The notes under the pieces were generated by a model. That model was not told where the DNA came from. It saw only the letters and a list, made by a program, of their open reading frames with translations, and searched no databases. The position numbers were made by a program, and so were the translations under genes. From Chryseobacterium taichungense (GTDB lineage Bacteria; Bacteroidota; Bacteroidia; Flavobacteriales; Weeksellaceae), in NCBI RefSeq assembly GCF_900109935.1, contig NZ_FOBV01000003.1:248001-312000 (forward strand): 64,000 nt of DNA, given 5' to 3'. Of this stretch, positions 44,679-54,357 are shown in pieces. The stretch's first letter is position 1. Every line of letters begins with the position of its first letter.

Positions 44679-44686
44679 CAAAGTTA
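44679..44686 (-). promoter_or_regulatory. -7 promoter box abutting the start of the czc operon
   Basis: The minus strand reads TAACTTTG (44686-44679), a TAnnTTTG match ending 4 nt before the ATG at 44674. No TTTG lies 19-20 nt upstream, so an activator may be needed. The mRNA would be leaderless. Confidence 0.5.
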
Positions 44687-44867
44687 ATTATTTTACATTT
44701 ATAAATATATATTAAATTTTATCTATTTTTTTAAAATTTATTACTAACAAGACTTTTAAAAAAAATTATTTATACTACAGTATCTTACAAAGCACAAATC
44801 TCTTTTAATAATCCGTACTAAACAATCAATATAAATATATCTTACTAAGCTATATACAAATAAATAA

Positions 44868-47800
44868 CTACCTTCTTCGGACAACATTCTGAAAATTATC
44901 TAAGTAAATATTCTCTTTTTGGTTTAATACTTTATCTATAAAATCTACTGTTGTTAAATTGTTATATAAAACTGTATTTTCCCTCGCTCTTTCTCTCACA
45001 TAATTTCTATTTTCATTCGCTTTAAGCTGTTCCTCTTTTTCTATTCTGTATTGAACTACTAAATTTTCTCTAACTGCTGGAAGCTCTTCCAGCTTTTTAT
45101 CCAGTTCCGCAATTTTATCTTCAGTCATTTTGGTTTGATATTCAATTTGAGTAACATCTATTCCTTTCTGAGCTAAATTTTCAATTACTTCTTGTACTTG
45201 AACTTTATGAAGTTCAATTGTTTTTTGATATGATGGTAATTGGGTTGCCCAATATTCAGCATTTGCATCGCCATTTTTCGAATAGCCTTCAATTCTATTA
45301 TATGAATGCTCGGCTTGGGTTACCAATTCTTTTACTTTCAAAACATCTTCATATTTTCTCAGAACAAATGCACTATCGGCCAAATGTTTATTTTTTTCAC
45401 TTTCAATCTTCTTTTTAATGAGTTCGATTTCGATATTGGCTCTGGTTTCGGGATTGGTAATGATGGAGGTTTTTAATTCTTGAGTCCTGATGTCTGAAAT
45501 ATCCAAAACATCGGCTCCTTTTTTCATTGCTTCTAAATATCTTGCCTGTTTGGATTGCAGTTTTTGAAGCATAAACACATCAATACTGTCATTGGTCAGC
45601 ATAAAATTAACCCGCACATTTTCGTTCTTGTTTCCTTGCCTCCAGGCTCGTCCTTCCACTTGTCGGAGTGACGTAAAATTATATGGCAACGTAAGCATAT
45701 AAACATCGGTTGTGTTTTCCTGAAGGTTCATTCCTTCCTGAATGGCTTCACTTCCAATAACTACTTTTATTTTTCCTTCATTAAAATCATTTTGAATAGA
45801 AATTCTTTGGTTTTTATTGGTCGCCCCGGTAATGATTCCGATTTCTTCGGGTTTGTAACCAATTTCTGTTATGAGATATTCTTTTATTTTTGGAAACTGA
45901 GCAACTGCTAATTCAGAATACACAATTTGTCCTGAGTCAGGAAGATCTTTTTTGTTCTGCCTTATCAAATCCATCGTGTCTTTTAACTTCGGAGAATTTT
46001 CTATGAATTTTTTTATTGAAGGTTCTTCGCCATCATAAAATGGCGATAAATACGGTGAAATAGCAATCAATCTGGCATTGAGAATATGTGTTAAAATTGC
46101 TCCTTTTTCAGTCTCACTGAAATTTTCATTGAGCAGCTCATACTGTTCTCTTGTGAGATCATTCTGTTCAATTTTATATTCTTTGTTAATTTTGTTGGGA
46201 CGAATTAATTCAGGATTGTCTTCTTCTCCTTTTATATCAATGAATTCCGAAAGTAATTGTTGAAACAGCGAATTATTTTTAAATCTCCGAACGTTGGCTT
46301 TAAATTTCACATCACCCTTTGCATCAATTTCCATATCATTATCCGCTTCCATAAAGGTCTCGAAGAAAGTATTGACGTTGAAATATCCCGATTCTTCTAA
46401 TCTTTTATTTGCTATTAAAGAAAGAATGGAATAATATTCCAAAGGCTTGTTGGTAAAAGGCGTTGCGGAAAGCAAGGTCACATTTCTTCCGTCGTTTTTG
46501 TCTTGAATGTACTGAGCTGCCATCCAGGTATTGATTCCCAGTTTGGAAGTCTGTTGGTTTTGACTTCTAAAATCGGACGCAAATCTTCGGTCCTCAATTT
46601 TTACTTTTCCTACAATATGATTGGCATTGTGAACTTCGTCGTAAGTCAAATGGTCGAATCCAAAATCTTCCCAGTCATAGATTTTACCACGCTTCATTTT
46701 TCCCTCAATCTCCTTTTCTTTCTGAAACTCAATTTGGAGGTCTCTTTCGGTATTGGTAACGCCCTTCATTTCACTTGCAGAGATGTAACTGAATTTTGAC
46801 GAAAGTTCTTCGGTTATTTCTGATGAAAATCCAATATTGTTAAAACCTTCATAAGTAACGATGGTTATTTCTCCGTCTTTATTATCAAATTTTGAAAGGT
46901 CATAATCTTTCCCCAAATTCCCTAAAACATTAACTTTCGCGTTGGGAATCGTTTCAAAAATCGTTTCCACCCATTGTTTCATAATGCTGTCATTCGGAAC
47001 TACGATGATTGGTCTTTTCGCATTTCCTCTTTCCATTGCTTCGTGCATTGAAAGGATTCCGGACAATGTTTTTCCATAACCCACTTCGTGCGCTAAAAGT
47101 CCTACGCCTTTTGTGGTCTGTCTTCCGATTCCCGCCTTCTGAACCTCTGCTAATCTAAATTCCTTTCCTTTGAAATTCTTATGAATCTTTGAAAACAATG
47201 GGAATTTAGAATAATCCGGAACGTGGATGTTATTGTAATTGCGGTTAAAATCTTTTACAAAACGAGTTCTAATGTCATCTGATAATTCTTCACGTACAAA
47301 TTTGTAAAACAAATCATTCGCAGCAGCTTTTCGTCTTTCTCTGACTAACGCATTTCGCTCTTTATCGCTTCCTGTAACCGTTTCATTATCTACAAAGCTT
47401 CGCACTTCCCAAGCTGAAGAACCCGCAAAGGCTTCACTTGACAAAGTGCCTACAAAGTCTTTGAATCTTTCCGCAAGATTGTAATCTACAATGACTGATT
47501 CGGTACGTTTTGTAATATGATTATATTGGTCTTTTTCTATTTGGCCTAACTCAAATTTGTGCACGAACTCGTGGTTCGGACTGATATAAATTTCATCTAA
47601 AGATTTCGCTTTTGGTAGAACATTTTCTAATAATGCTTTTTGTTTTTCGTACTGATTTTCCGTTCCACCAACAGCATTTTTATCTGCAAAATCTTTTTCG
47701 AGCTGCTCTAACTTCGCATAAATATTTCCTTCTGCATAATAAAAATCGTGAATCCAAACTCCATCAGAATAATTTGAAAATTTGGAATGTTTTTCGTGAT

Positions 47801-50027
47801 TGTTGAGCGTTCCATCGTAAGATGTATCTCTGAATGCTTCAATTTGTTCTTTCGTAATGTTTGAACTATTTTGCAAGGAAGTATTTACAATTTCATCCTG
47901 TTTGGAGAATTGATATTTTAAAATTCCTTTCTTTATGGAAGGCTCCGTTTGGACTTTATATTCCTTCTCAGTTCTCGTATTGTGAATAGAAATTATTCTA
48001 TCACTTTTTTCTATCAATTCTTTTAATTTTTCTTCTGAAAACGATGCTGGTTTTGTGATTAAATCTTCGCGCAGTTTTTCATACTTTCTTATTTCAGTCG
48101 TAATGGTGGGAGATTTAAACTTGATGTTATTGAGTTTAGAAAGTACCAATTCAATTTTTTCTTGAGTTTCTGTTAAATTCAACTCATCTATTTTCTCCGC
48201 AATAATTTCTTTTTTTACAGGAACTTTTGTAACAGAATTGGACTCAGTATTTTCTAAAAACAAATCTTCAAAAAGATTTCCGATTCTCTCGGTTTCTTTT
48301 TTATTTTTAAATTGTTCAATCTTAAAGAGAGCTTCATCCAAATTTCCGTGGATATAATTTTCCAAACGCCCAAAACGATTGGTTTTCTCACGGTTTTCCC
48401 CGAGAACTCTTGTGTGATTATTTTCAAAATATTTGGAAATATCCGCAGAAATCTGGTGATTGTTTTTTTTGAGAATGATAATATCCGTTCCGATTTGTGT
48501 TCCTGCAAAAGCGCCATTGGGTAAACGGAAACCTTCCAAAACACTAGCATTCTGTAAATTCTTTTGTCGGTTGAGCCAACCTGATGGAAGAACCATCGCC
48601 AAAACGCCGTTGGGTTTCAAAGAATCTAATGACCGTTTAACAAAATAATCTTCGTATTTTGAAATTTTAGGTTCTTCGCCTAATCCTTTGTAAAGCCCAC
48701 GATGTTCGCCATAAGGCGGATTTCCGATGACCAAATCATATCTTTCTGAAAAATCTTTTGAGTCTTTTTTATTACCTCTGTCATCAATAAATTCAGTTTC
48801 AAACGAACGAAGGTTGATCTCGACTTCGGGATGTAGAATTTTTGCAATTTTCGCCGTGGTTTCGTTGATTTCAAAGCCTGTAATTTTAGAATTTACAGAT
48901 AATTCGCGAGTGGCATAGATAAAATTTCCTGTACCAACGCTGGGTTCTAAAACAGAAATTTCTTTTTGAGTTTTGAAATGGTCTTTGATTAAATTGCGGA
49001 CTGCATCGACAATTTTATCTTGTGTGTAATATTCATCTAAAATCCCTCTGCCTTCTTTTGCGGTTCCGCCACTTTGGAATTGATTGCAGATTTCTTTTAA
49101 ATCATCCGTGACTTTCAGATTTTCTTTGAGAAGAATTCTGTTGTCATTAGAAACAAAACAAGCTGCAGAAACTACTTCCGCAACTTGTTCATTATTAAGT
49201 TTTCGCCCTTTATATTTTGAAATGAGAACATCTAGCTCTACCTTATTTGTTGAATTTTCACTTACCTCGGAAGGTCTTCTATCGGATCTTCTTCTATCGG
49301 ATATAGCTCTCCCGGATACGATTCCGCCCAAGGAATATTCTCTTCCCTCATTTTTTTCATCATTTTGCGGTTGTGTTCCTCCATTGGATCCTCTTCCTCG
49401 GTTTCGGTTTCCCAAATCGCTCCGTTCTGTGCCTGCAAGTCCATTTCCAGCATTGTTGCTGCCCACTGCTTGTCCGCTTTCGTAACTTCCGTTTTGCTCG
49501 GATTGGATTTTTGAGCCAAGTTCTCCAGTGTTTTGTTCAGGTGTTCCGTTTCCCACTTGCTGAGGATCGGATGTTGTTCCGGATTCAATTGCATTGCTTT
49601 CATTTTCAGAAATTTTTGGTTCAACTAAATTAGTATTTTTATCTTGAAAATTGAGTTTATTCTCTAAATATTCGGTCAGGTCTTGATTCCCATTTTCAGA
49701 AATTTCATACAACGGACGAACGTCTTTGATATTTTTGCCATTAAATTCTGTAAGAATTTTTCTGGTTATTGCATTTCCTGTTCTGTCCCCGCTCAGACAT
49801 AAAAACATTTTGCCATCATAATTCTGGTATCTATTGAGGAACTTTTTGCTATTGGAACCGGAATTTAAGGTAATAATTGTTCTATTATTGACTTGCTTGT
49901 TCAATTGAAGAAGCTCCAAGAATGAAAGCATATCCTTACTGTTTGTGAAAACAATAAGTTCCTTTTTATTTCCTTCAACTACAGAAATGTCATCATTTAT
50001 CTCATTAAAAAAATCTTCATCTTTCAC
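44868..50027 (-). CDS. Giant Toprim-like/N6-methyltransferase/SF2 helicase protein of the conjugative element (DarB/BmhA-like)
   Basis: The 1719-residue protein has four parts. Residues 1-130 resemble a Toprim fold (MFLCLSGDRTGN). Residues 150-260 are a low-complexity Gly/Asn/Ser linker. Residues about 330-560 are an adenine methyltransferase with EPSVGTGNF (motif I, about 360) and NPPYG (436-440). Residues about 950-1500 are an SF2 helicase with GYGKT (983-987), DEVH (1130-1133), LLSATP (1185-1190) and QVEGRAWRQGN (1456-1466), followed by a coiled coil. Related proteins are P1 DarB and BmhA of Bacteroides elements. The start is GTG, overlapping the upstream stop as GTGA. DNA modification or anti-restriction during transfer is a likely role. 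Confidence 0.88.
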   Translation of the reverse strand: MKDEDFFNEINDDISVVEGNKKELIVFTNSKDMLSFLELLQLNKQVNNRTIITLNSGSNSKKFLNRYQNYDGKMFLCLSGDRTGNAITRKILTEFNGKNIKDVRPLYEISENGNQDLTEYLENKLNFQDKNTNLVEPKISENESNAIESGTTSDPQQVGNGTPEQNTGELGSKIQSEQNGSYESGQAVGSNNAGNGLAGTERSDLGNRNRGRGSNGGTQPQNDEKNEGREYSLGGIVSGRAISDRRRSDRRPSEVSENSTNKVELDVLISKYKGRKLNNEQVAEVVSAACFVSNDNRILLKENLKVTDDLKEICNQFQSGGTAKEGRGILDEYYTQDKIVDAVRNLIKDHFKTQKEISVLEPSVGTGNFIYATRELSVNSKITGFEINETTAKIAKILHPEVEINLRSFETEFIDDRGNKKDSKDFSERYDLVIGNPPYGEHRGLYKGLGEEPKISKYEDYFVKRSLDSLKPNGVLAMVLPSGWLNRQKNLQNASVLEGFRLPNGAFAGTQIGTDIIILKKNNHQISADISKYFENNHTRVLGENREKTNRFGRLENYIHGNLDEALFKIEQFKNKKETERIGNLFEDLFLENTESNSVTKVPVKKEIIAEKIDELNLTETQEKIELVLSKLNNIKFKSPTITTEIRKYEKLREDLITKPASFSEEKLKELIEKSDRIISIHNTRTEKEYKVQTEPSIKKGILKYQFSKQDEIVNTSLQNSSNITKEQIEAFRDTSYDGTLNNHEKHSKFSNYSDGVWIHDFYYAEGNIYAKLEQLEKDFADKNAVGGTENQYEKQKALLENVLPKAKSLDEIYISPNHEFVHKFELGQIEKDQYNHITKRTESVIVDYNLAERFKDFVGTLSSEAFAGSSAWEVRSFVDNETVTGSDKERNALVRERRKAAANDLFYKFVREELSDDIRTRFVKDFNRNYNNIHVPDYSKFPLFSKIHKNFKGKEFRLAEVQKAGIGRQTTKGVGLLAHEVGYGKTLSGILSMHEAMERGNAKRPIIVVPNDSIMKQWVETIFETIPNAKVNVLGNLGKDYDLSKFDNKDGEITIVTYEGFNNIGFSSEITEELSSKFSYISASEMKGVTNTERDLQIEFQKEKEIEGKMKRGKIYDWEDFGFDHLTYDEVHNANHIVGKVKIEDRRFASDFRSQNQQTSKLGINTWMAAQYIQDKNDGRNVTLLSATPFTNKPLEYYSILSLIANKRLEESGYFNVNTFFETFMEADNDMEIDAKGDVKFKANVRRFKNNSLFQQLLSEFIDIKGEEDNPELIRPNKINKEYKIEQNDLTREQYELLNENFSETEKGAILTHILNARLIAISPYLSPFYDGEEPSIKKFIENSPKLKDTMDLIRQNKKDLPDSGQIVYSELAVAQFPKIKEYLITEIGYKPEEIGIITGATNKNQRISIQNDFNEGKIKVVIGSEAIQEGMNLQENTTDVYMLTLPYNFTSLRQVEGRAWRQGNKNENVRVNFMLTNDSIDVFMLQKLQSKQARYLEAMKKGADVLDISDIRTQELKTSIITNPETRANIEIELIKKKIESEKNKHLADSAFVLRKYEDVLKVKELVTQAEHSYNRIEGYSKNGDANAEYWATQLPSYQKTIELHKVQVQEVIENLAQKGIDVTQIEYQTKMTEDKIAELDKKLEELPAVRENLVVQYRIEKEEQLKANENRNYVRERARENTVLYNNLTTVDFIDKVLNQKENIYLDNFQNVVRRR

Positions 50028-50704
50028 TTTTTTCTGTTTTTTATGAAGTGGTTAAATTCAAAAATTTCTTTGGCTTCACTGTCCCAGTTTTTTCTTGATA
50101 TTAATTGAAGCGTCACGAATATGTCCGTCTTTTTATTGTAAGAATCAATCCTTTCGAGCCTTCCGTGGTAGTCCTTTTCCGCGTGTTTGTAAATAGAGTA
50201 CGGTAAAATAGTATCCGTTGGATAAATGTAAAACCGGGTGTACATCCAAGGTGAGTTGATTTCAAATCGTTTGTATTTTTTCTTAAACAAAACCGTATCA
50301 TTCAGATTTTTTCTGTTTCTGTAATTGGGGATTTTTTCCTGAGAAAACAATGTTCCTCCTTTTTTCTTTTCAACCGAAAGCGGCTTTTGTTTCTTTATGA
50401 TGTCTGACAGAATAATTTTGCCGGGATTTTCATTTTCAATAGTATAGCACAATGAATCTTTAATGAAATAAATCTGTTGGGTTATTTCGGGAGCATCAAC
50501 ATCCGGAATCCTTTCTATTATGGAATCTCCTGAATAATTAAGGCTTGACAAATGAAAACTTTGGATATTGTTCAGATTTTTGGAAACATCAAAATATACA
50601 TTGGAGACAACATCGATTCCTCCTTTTTCGGATTTGATTTCTTTGTGGCAGGAAGTGCTTACAAAAAGAAAAAACAAGCTGGGTAGTATTAAAAGTTTTT
50701 TCAT
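50024..50704 (-). CDS. Lipoprotein of unknown function in the conjugative element
   Basis: The 226-residue product has a signal peptide with lipobox STSC (Cys about 19). The mature domain is beta-rich with several Lys-rich loops (EKKKGG, FKKKYKRFEIN) and has no motif I recognise. It overlaps the giant helicase gene by 4 bp, so the two are probably translated together. Lipoproteins inside transfer operons can act in entry exclusion or pilus assembly; nothing in the sequence decides this. Confidence 0.6.
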   Translation of the reverse strand: MKKLLILPSLFFLFVSTSCHKEIKSEKGGIDVVSNVYFDVSKNLNNIQSFHLSSLNYSGDSIIERIPDVDAPEITQQIYFIKDSLCYTIENENPGKIILSDIIKKQKPLSVEKKKGGTLFSQEKIPNYRNRKNLNDTVLFKKKYKRFEINSPWMYTRFYIYPTDTILPYSIYKHAEKDYHGRLERIDSYNKKTDIFVTLQLISRKNWDSEAKEIFEFNHFIKNRKK

Positions 50705-50783
50705 AGATATAGGGTTTAAAAAAGCGGCAGCCTAATTAATTTGACTTACCGCTGGGAAATAAATGATTGGTTGTAAGTGTTAT

Positions 50784-52766
50784 CTATCGTTTAATACTTT
50801 GTTCTTTCACGTTATTTTTTTCGTGCTTGTTGTCTTGTTCCAAACCTTCTAAAGGCTTGTTGGTATTGATTCTGTTCATATCAGAATCATACAGATTCAG
50901 ATTTTTGTATTGCGGATTCAGCACCGCTTTGCCTTCTATTACTTTATCATCCAATTCAAATTTTACCTTCACGATATTTCCTTTTTCCAAAGATTTTATG
51001 GTACTTTCCTTCCATTCCGGCTTATCGAAGATCAGTTTGGATTTTTCTACGATCTGAGCCGTATCAACTCCATAATTTTTGTAAAAATTCTGGAAATTGT
51101 AATTTCCTTTTTCGGTTTTGGGTTCGTTAAAATTCAGTTTGGCAAATGCAGGTTCTATTTTTTCTGTTTTCGGATTGTGAAATTGTATTTTTACCGTACG
51201 CCCTTCCAAAAGGTTGACTGCTTCTTTAGCAGTAAATGTATTCACCCTGTTAACAGGAAAATTGTGGGAGATAACGTCGCCATTTGCTTTAGTGAGTTTA
51301 GCATTATAAAAATTCATAAAGACACTTCCATTTTCTATCTTATTGAATTTTAACGTGAATTCCATTTCATTTCCGGGCATCGTTTTGTCGGAAGTGGTTT
51401 TAATTTCGAACTCTTTTTCGGGAGCATTAATTCCGTTTTCTAAATCTTTGTGCAGTTGTTCTCCTTCTCCGAAACCAAGATATTTTAATTGAAATTTCGG
51501 ATACTGAGATGGTTCATATTCGTTCTGTGTTTCCATAATGTTTGGGGTTTGATTGTTAAATTTTATATCATTCATTGTTAATATTCTGTTTCTTGAAAAA
51601 ACATTTTCATCCAGATAATTTTTTAGAATTTCACCGCTATCCAATAATTCGTAGGATTCCCCATATAGCTGTTTTTCCAATAGGCCGAAAGCCAATTCGT
51701 ATTTGTCATTTTTTGACAACGTATGACCATCAATAACATTTGGGATTGTGTCCATTTGTGCCTTTGTAAGAGAATAATCTCCATCTGTTGTTCCGAATTC
51801 CATTTTCTCTGAATAAGCTTTTCTTTGGCTCGCTGTGATCTGCAAGTTCTCCAGTATGAATTCGTTTTCTTTCATAAAGATCCTGTATTTGAGAATATCA
51901 TTTTTTTCCTCTTCGGAAAGTTTCGGATAAAGATTATTTTGCACCGCTTTTGCTTTTAAGTCGTTTTCGACATAGCTTTTGAATTCGTTCAAACTTTTTG
52001 GAGCATCATAAAAATCTCTCATACCTGTCCATTCTCGCCGACCGTACGGTAATGTATATTCCTGAGTTTGCAGATCATAGCTGTAATACCTATGACCGCT
52101 TGGACTCTTCAGCGAGCCACTCCCATCATCGTAATCGTTCCAGGTCCAGCCGTCCGGAAGGTCAGATGCAGGGGTTAAATTTTCTTCAAAGCCTTCATCT
52201 GAAAAAAAGTCTGCATTTTCTTCCAGATCAGTCATTTCAATTTGATGAACCCCTTCTAATGATAACTTTACAGCTTCAACTTCATAATTTCGATAATGAT
52301 GAGCTTGCTTTTCATCAATTTGCGTATAGGTCAATCCGGAACTTAAATCAGTTTTTTTCTCCAATTCCTGAGCCCAGAGATCAGAGAGAAATTTCTGTTT
52401 TATGGACTCATTACTTATAGCAATTTCAGTAGACTCCCTGTTATTTTGCAAAATCAAATGTTTATTGGCTAGTTGCTGCTTTTCAATAAATCTGACTAAT
52501 TCAGCGGTAGTATTAAATTTATCCTCAATAGGGAAACCCTGATTTGAATTGAAAAATGTTTTCAATGTAAAATTTGAACCTTGAATAAATTCTTTTCCCT
52601 TAGATTGATGAATTGCCATAAACTTTTTCTCTCTATCGGTAAACAGCCTCTCTCCGTCCCGAAAAAACTGTTCAGGTGAAGTGTTTTCAATTTCCTTCAC
52701 AAAATTTTTATAAGCCTTCGTTCTGGGAACTATATTCTTATCAAACCAGGTTAGATTGTCTTCCAT
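50784..52766 (-). CDS. Large cytosolic protein of unknown function in the conjugative element
   Basis: The 660-residue product has no signal peptide or membrane segment. It is acidic and seems to have three parts: a helical N-terminus (DREKKFMAIHQSKGKEF), a central part containing LSEEEKNDILKYRIF and a DDGSGSLKSPSGHRYYSYD segment, and a C-terminal repeat-like part with matching blocks (EGRTVKIQFHNPKTEKIEPA; KGNIVKVKFELDDKVIEGKA). The latter resembles the short repeats of DUF3945-type proteins of Bacteroidota elements, but I am not certain. The ATG at 52766 is preferred to a GTG three codons upstream. Confidence 0.65.
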   Translation of the reverse strand: MEDNLTWFDKNIVPRTKAYKNFVKEIENTSPEQFFRDGERLFTDREKKFMAIHQSKGKEFIQGSNFTLKTFFNSNQGFPIEDKFNTTAELVRFIEKQQLANKHLILQNNRESTEIAISNESIKQKFLSDLWAQELEKKTDLSSGLTYTQIDEKQAHHYRNYEVEAVKLSLEGVHQIEMTDLEENADFFSDEGFEENLTPASDLPDGWTWNDYDDGSGSLKSPSGHRYYSYDLQTQEYTLPYGRREWTGMRDFYDAPKSLNEFKSYVENDLKAKAVQNNLYPKLSEEEKNDILKYRIFMKENEFILENLQITASQRKAYSEKMEFGTTDGDYSLTKAQMDTIPNVIDGHTLSKNDKYELAFGLLEKQLYGESYELLDSGEILKNYLDENVFSRNRILTMNDIKFNNQTPNIMETQNEYEPSQYPKFQLKYLGFGEGEQLHKDLENGINAPEKEFEIKTTSDKTMPGNEMEFTLKFNKIENGSVFMNFYNAKLTKANGDVISHNFPVNRVNTFTAKEAVNLLEGRTVKIQFHNPKTEKIEPAFAKLNFNEPKTEKGNYNFQNFYKNYGVDTAQIVEKSKLIFDKPEWKESTIKSLEKGNIVKVKFELDDKVIEGKAVLNPQYKNLNLYDSDMNRINTNKPLEGLEQDNKHEKNNVKEQSIKR

Positions 52767-52783
52767 TTTTTCCACCTATTAAG

Positions 52784-53491
52784 CTATCTTCTAAAACCTC
52801 TTGACTTTGGTATTTCCTCGTCCTGCTCTTGGCTTTCCTCATCTCTCATTCGATTGGCATCCTGATAGACATCAGGGTCGTTCACATTTAGTTGTAAATC
52901 TGATTTTTCCTGCTTTTGAGAGTGATTTTGCTTTTCAGAGATTCCAGCAACTGTATTAAATTCTTTGGATACAATATTCAAATCATTCGTAATTTCTTTT
53001 GCCATTTCTGGGAACTGAACAATTTTATCTTGCAGAAAAGATTTAAGTTTTAGAAGTTCTGCTATGTAACGGTTAAGTTCTTCTGTATTTTTTTTATCTG
53101 CAATAATTGCGGTCAATTCTCTTGCATTTTTAATGAAATCAAATTCAACTACTTTTTCGGTCTCTTTGTCAAAAATGAAAGCTTTTTTTTCGAAACTCAG
53201 TTCATTTTCAGATTTAGAAACATTCTTGACATCAGTATATTGAATATTATTTTTACTGTTTTCGAGGATGTCAGAAATACTTTTATCTCTTTCCAAAAAG
53301 ATGACCTTCAGTTTAGTATTATTATCAGTCAGCTGAAAAGTCGCCCTGTTTTTGTCGTGGTCTGCAACGATGGTATATCCTTGCAGAAATTTCTGAACAT
53401 CCTCTATATTTAGCTTTTTAGAGAAAGAATTATCCTCATTAATAATTCCGTATTTTTTCAGTTCATCGGTAGGTAAGGTTATGTTATTCAT
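52784..53491 (-). CDS. Protein of unknown function in the conjugative element
   Basis: The 235-residue product is soluble and charged. The N-terminal 80 residues (LPTDELKKYGIINEDN, then LKVIFLERDKS) form a compact domain that recalls DUF4099-type modules next to DUF3945 proteins. The middle is a long helix, and the end is low complexity and acidic (DEESQEQDEEIPKSRGFRR). It overlaps the M23 peptidase gene by 8 bp and lies 17 bp before the 660-residue protein. Co-expression with the transfer genes is clear; function is not. Confidence 0.6.
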   Translation of the reverse strand: MNNITLPTDELKKYGIINEDNSFSKKLNIEDVQKFLQGYTIVADHDKNRATFQLTDNNTKLKVIFLERDKSISDILENSKNNIQYTDVKNVSKSENELSFEKKAFIFDKETEKVVEFDFIKNARELTAIIADKKNTEELNRYIAELLKLKSFLQDKIVQFPEMAKEITNDLNIVSKEFNTVAGISEKQNHSQKQEKSDLQLNVNDPDVYQDANRMRDEESQEQDEEIPKSRGFRR

Positions 53492-54356
53492 TGTATGTTG
53501 CTATTAAATTGTTTACTTTTATGAGGTCATTTAAAAAATGAGAAGGATTGATGTTTTGTCCGAATTCTTTCACCGAAAAATGCAGATGTGGTCCTGTGGA
53601 GTTTCCGGTATTCCCGCTTTTTCCGATGACAAATCCAGCTTTTACTATTTCTCCAGCTCGATAATACATTTCTGAAAGATGTAGATAGGAAGTTTCGAAA
53701 CGGTTAAAATGTTTTACCTTTATGAAATTCCCTCCGCCTTTAGAATCCCAACCGGTTGCTGTAACAATTCCATCCATTACAGAATAGACATTCTCATAAC
53801 TGGCTTTAAGGTCGATGCCGTTGTGCGTTTTTTTTGTTCCGAAAATAGGATGAGTTCTTGTCCCATAAGAAGATGTAATGGTGATCTTGTTTTTAAGAGG
53901 CATTACAATTTTTGAAAAAGATGCTGCAGGTTCGTCTACAAAATCATACGTTGTAAAAAAGTTTTGTTTTTTTGATGCTTTCTTTGTTTCTTCTACTCTA
54001 TTTTGTGCTTGCAGCATCAAAGAATCTTTCAGTTTTTCAAACTCATTTTTTCGTATTTCTTTTACACTGCTATACTCTTTAATCAGTGTTTTCAGTGAAT
54101 CTATTTGACTCGTTAACCACTTCGTCGAACCTTTGGTTTCATTTTTTAAATCTGATTTTGTGGTGATATTTAAAACTTGCTTCCAAGATTTCTTAGCCTT
54201 CTTTTGTTTTACCGGATCTTCAATATTAGATTTTTCGGATACCTTTGGATTTTCAGATTTTTTCGGTATTGTTGGTGTAATCGTATTGAATTGGGCAAAG
54301 CATAAGCAGCTGTAAAACAGCGCCATCAATGTAAATGTGTATTTTAGTTTTTTCAT
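53484..54356 (-). CDS. M23-family peptidoglycan endopeptidase (LytM domain)
   Basis: The 290-residue protein has a signal peptide (MKKLKYTFTLMALF to CFAQ), a Lys-rich spacer with a coiled coil, and a C-terminal M23 domain. The zinc ligands are visible in THNGIDLKA (His, Asp) and GPHLHFS (HxH), and the domain has the usual TSSYGTRTHPIFG start. In transfer operons such enzymes open the peptidoglycan for the secretion channel. The ATG at 54356 is chosen; an earlier in-frame start would lie within the coupling-protein gene. It follows that gene by 1 bp. Confidence 0.9.
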   Translation of the reverse strand: MKKLKYTFTLMALFYSCLCFAQFNTITPTIPKKSENPKVSEKSNIEDPVKQKKAKKSWKQVLNITTKSDLKNETKGSTKWLTSQIDSLKTLIKEYSSVKEIRKNEFEKLKDSLMLQAQNRVEETKKASKKQNFFTTYDFVDEPAASFSKIVMPLKNKITITSSYGTRTHPIFGTKKTHNGIDLKASYENVYSVMDGIVTATGWDSKGGGNFIKVKHFNRFETSYLHLSEMYYRAGEIVKAGFVIGKSGNTGNSTGPHLHFSVKEFGQNINPSHFLNDLIKVNNLIATYNE

Positions 54357-54357
54357 T

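Noticed and set aside
49262..49624. A 120-codon minus-strand ORF within the giant helicase gene
   Set aside because: It is an alternative frame of the low-complexity linker; the long frame runs through it without interruption.
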